A model generated the notes under the pieces. That model made no database searches and was not told the origin of the DNA. It saw only the letters and a program-made list of their open reading frames with translations. A program made the position numbers and the translations under genes. Of a stretch of DNA of 6,842 nucleotides, positions 6,073 through 6,842 are shown piece by piece. The stretch lies in NCBI GenBank assembly GCA_026394315.1, contig JAPKYM010000058.1:1-6842 (forward strand). Reading direction: 5' to 3'. The DNA is from Candidatus Bathyarchaeota archaeon. GTDB lineage: Archaea > Thermoproteota > Bathyarchaeia > 40CM-2-53-6 > RBG-13-38-9. The number at the start of each line of letters is the position of its first letter. Position 1 is the stretch's first letter.

Positions 6073-6842
6073 ATGGGTACGACTACGGTAACAACCGGCG
6101 CAGTATTTATCCCTGAGGTATGGTCTGATGAGATTCGCGCTCAGTATGAGACCTATCTTCGTCTTGCTAAGTGTTGCAAGTCTTTCAAGCACAACGGCGC
6201 AACTGGTGACGTTATTCACGTTCCTGACATCTCTAATCTTGTAGCTAATGACATGATTGAAGATGGTGAAGTCACTGCCCAGTCGGTAACTGAGAGTGAG
6301 TTTACCATCACCCTGAATAAGTGGAAAGAAAGCTCCGTTTATATCAGTGACCTTGCAAAGACTCAGAGCAAGTACGACCTTCGCAAAGAGTATACCGGCA
6401 AGATGTCTTATGCGCTTGCCAAGGCTATGGAAACTGACCTGTTCGCTCTCTTTGCAAATTCCAGTTTCTCTGGATACAATGCTGATGGTACGACAGAGGC
6501 AACCGGTGGCGCAGCTCTAACTCTTGCAGGTATCCTGATTGGACAGACCCTGCTTCTGGGAAGAGATGTCCCGACCACGGATAACTACCTGTTTATCACT
6601 CCGCTTGCACGGCAACAGGCTCTTCAGATTACGGCGTTCACGAGCATCGACTATGTGAACAAGAAAGCCGTAGTTTCGGGTGAGATTGGTGATATTCTTG
6701 GCGCCACTGTTGTGGTTTCAACTCTTTGCCCGTCTTACACTGTCTCCACAAGCAAGACCAATAACATTCTCATGCACAAGGATGCTGTTTCTATTGCCAT
6801 TCAGAAGTCTCCGCGTACTCAGAGTGAATATCAGCTTAAAAA
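6073..6842 (+). CDS. Major capsid protein, HK97-fold, T7-like (3' partial)
   Basis: The first 256 residues are present; the frame is open at the right edge. Major capsid proteins form the icosahedral shell. Residues 44-50 (TGDVIHV), SVTESEFTITLNKWKESSVYISD (71-93), SKYDLRKEYTG (99-109) and SYALAKAMETD (112-122) match the layout of T7-like capsid proteins. In T7 gp10 a similar YDVRSEYT segment is followed by a helix; I compare from memory, not from an alignment. GEIGDILGATVVVS (203-216) and MHKDAVSIAIQ (234-244) match the usual later part of the domain, so perhaps some tens of residues are missing. There is no long N-terminal delta-type domain, consistent with the separate scaffold. Start is ATG at 6073 behind an excellent ribosome binding site. 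None of its 17 isoleucines uses ATA, consistent with selection for expression. Confidence 0.93.
   Translation, partial: MGTTTVTTGAVFIPEVWSDEIRAQYETYLRLAKCCKSFKHNGATGDVIHVPDISNLVANDMIEDGEVTAQSVTESEFTITLNKWKESSVYISDLAKTQSKYDLRKEYTGKMSYALAKAMETDLFALFANSSFSGYNADGTTEATGGAALTLAGILIGQTLLLGRDVPTTDNYLFITPLARQQALQITAFTSIDYVNKKAVVSGEIGDILGATVVVSTLCPSYTVSTSKTNNILMHKDAVSIAIQKSPRTQSEYQLK

Overview
The window is a block of packaging and head-assembly genes from a tailed bacteriophage (Caudoviricetes) or prophage. All nine genes lie on the + strand, tightly packed, in the order expected for a capsid operon: probable small terminase (cut at the left edge), repeat protein, large terminase, small unknown, portal, small unknown, scaffold, small beta-rich head protein, major capsid protein (cut at the right edge). 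The portal, separate scaffold and T7-like look of the capsid protein suggest a podovirus-like phage, but no tail gene is in view. The host cannot be named from this sequence. Strong Shine-Dalgarno sites before the late structural genes fit a bacterium with standard initiation.

Region 1 (1-996) is the least ordinary part. A 5'-partial gene encodes a conserved-looking N-terminal segment, an acidic linker, an AT-hook-like motif and a Lys/Ser-rich 7-residue tandem repeat. It overlaps a second small gene built mostly from a different 7-residue (21-bp) tandem repeat. Two neighbouring genes with repeats of the same period is the most striking observation here. A G-quadruplex-compatible G-tract cluster also lies in the first gene.

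Region 2 (993-4766) holds the DNA-packaging motor. The large terminase has intact ATPase motifs and nuclease acidic residues. After it come a 67-residue unknown, the 600-residue portal and an 86-residue unknown. Starts and stops overlap by 1 to 4 bases at several junctions (993-996, 2707, 4506-4509), suggesting translational coupling.

Region 3 (4795-6842) holds capsid assembly: an acidic scaffold, a likely head decoration protein and the major capsid protein. The last two follow Shine-Dalgarno sites that share bases with the preceding stop codon. The scaffold shapes the procapsid around the portal, the capsid protein forms the shell, and the terminase docks on the portal to pump DNA in.

Base and codon use changes along the window. 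The large terminase strand is very G-rich over C and uses ATA for most isoleucines. The capsid gene shows no such skew and no ATA codon. No tRNA, insertion sequence, CRISPR array, convincing promoter or terminator was seen. No stretch over 300 bases lacks a gene. I found no clear case for a wholly new biological system; the repeat-bearing gene pair is the best candidate for new biology.
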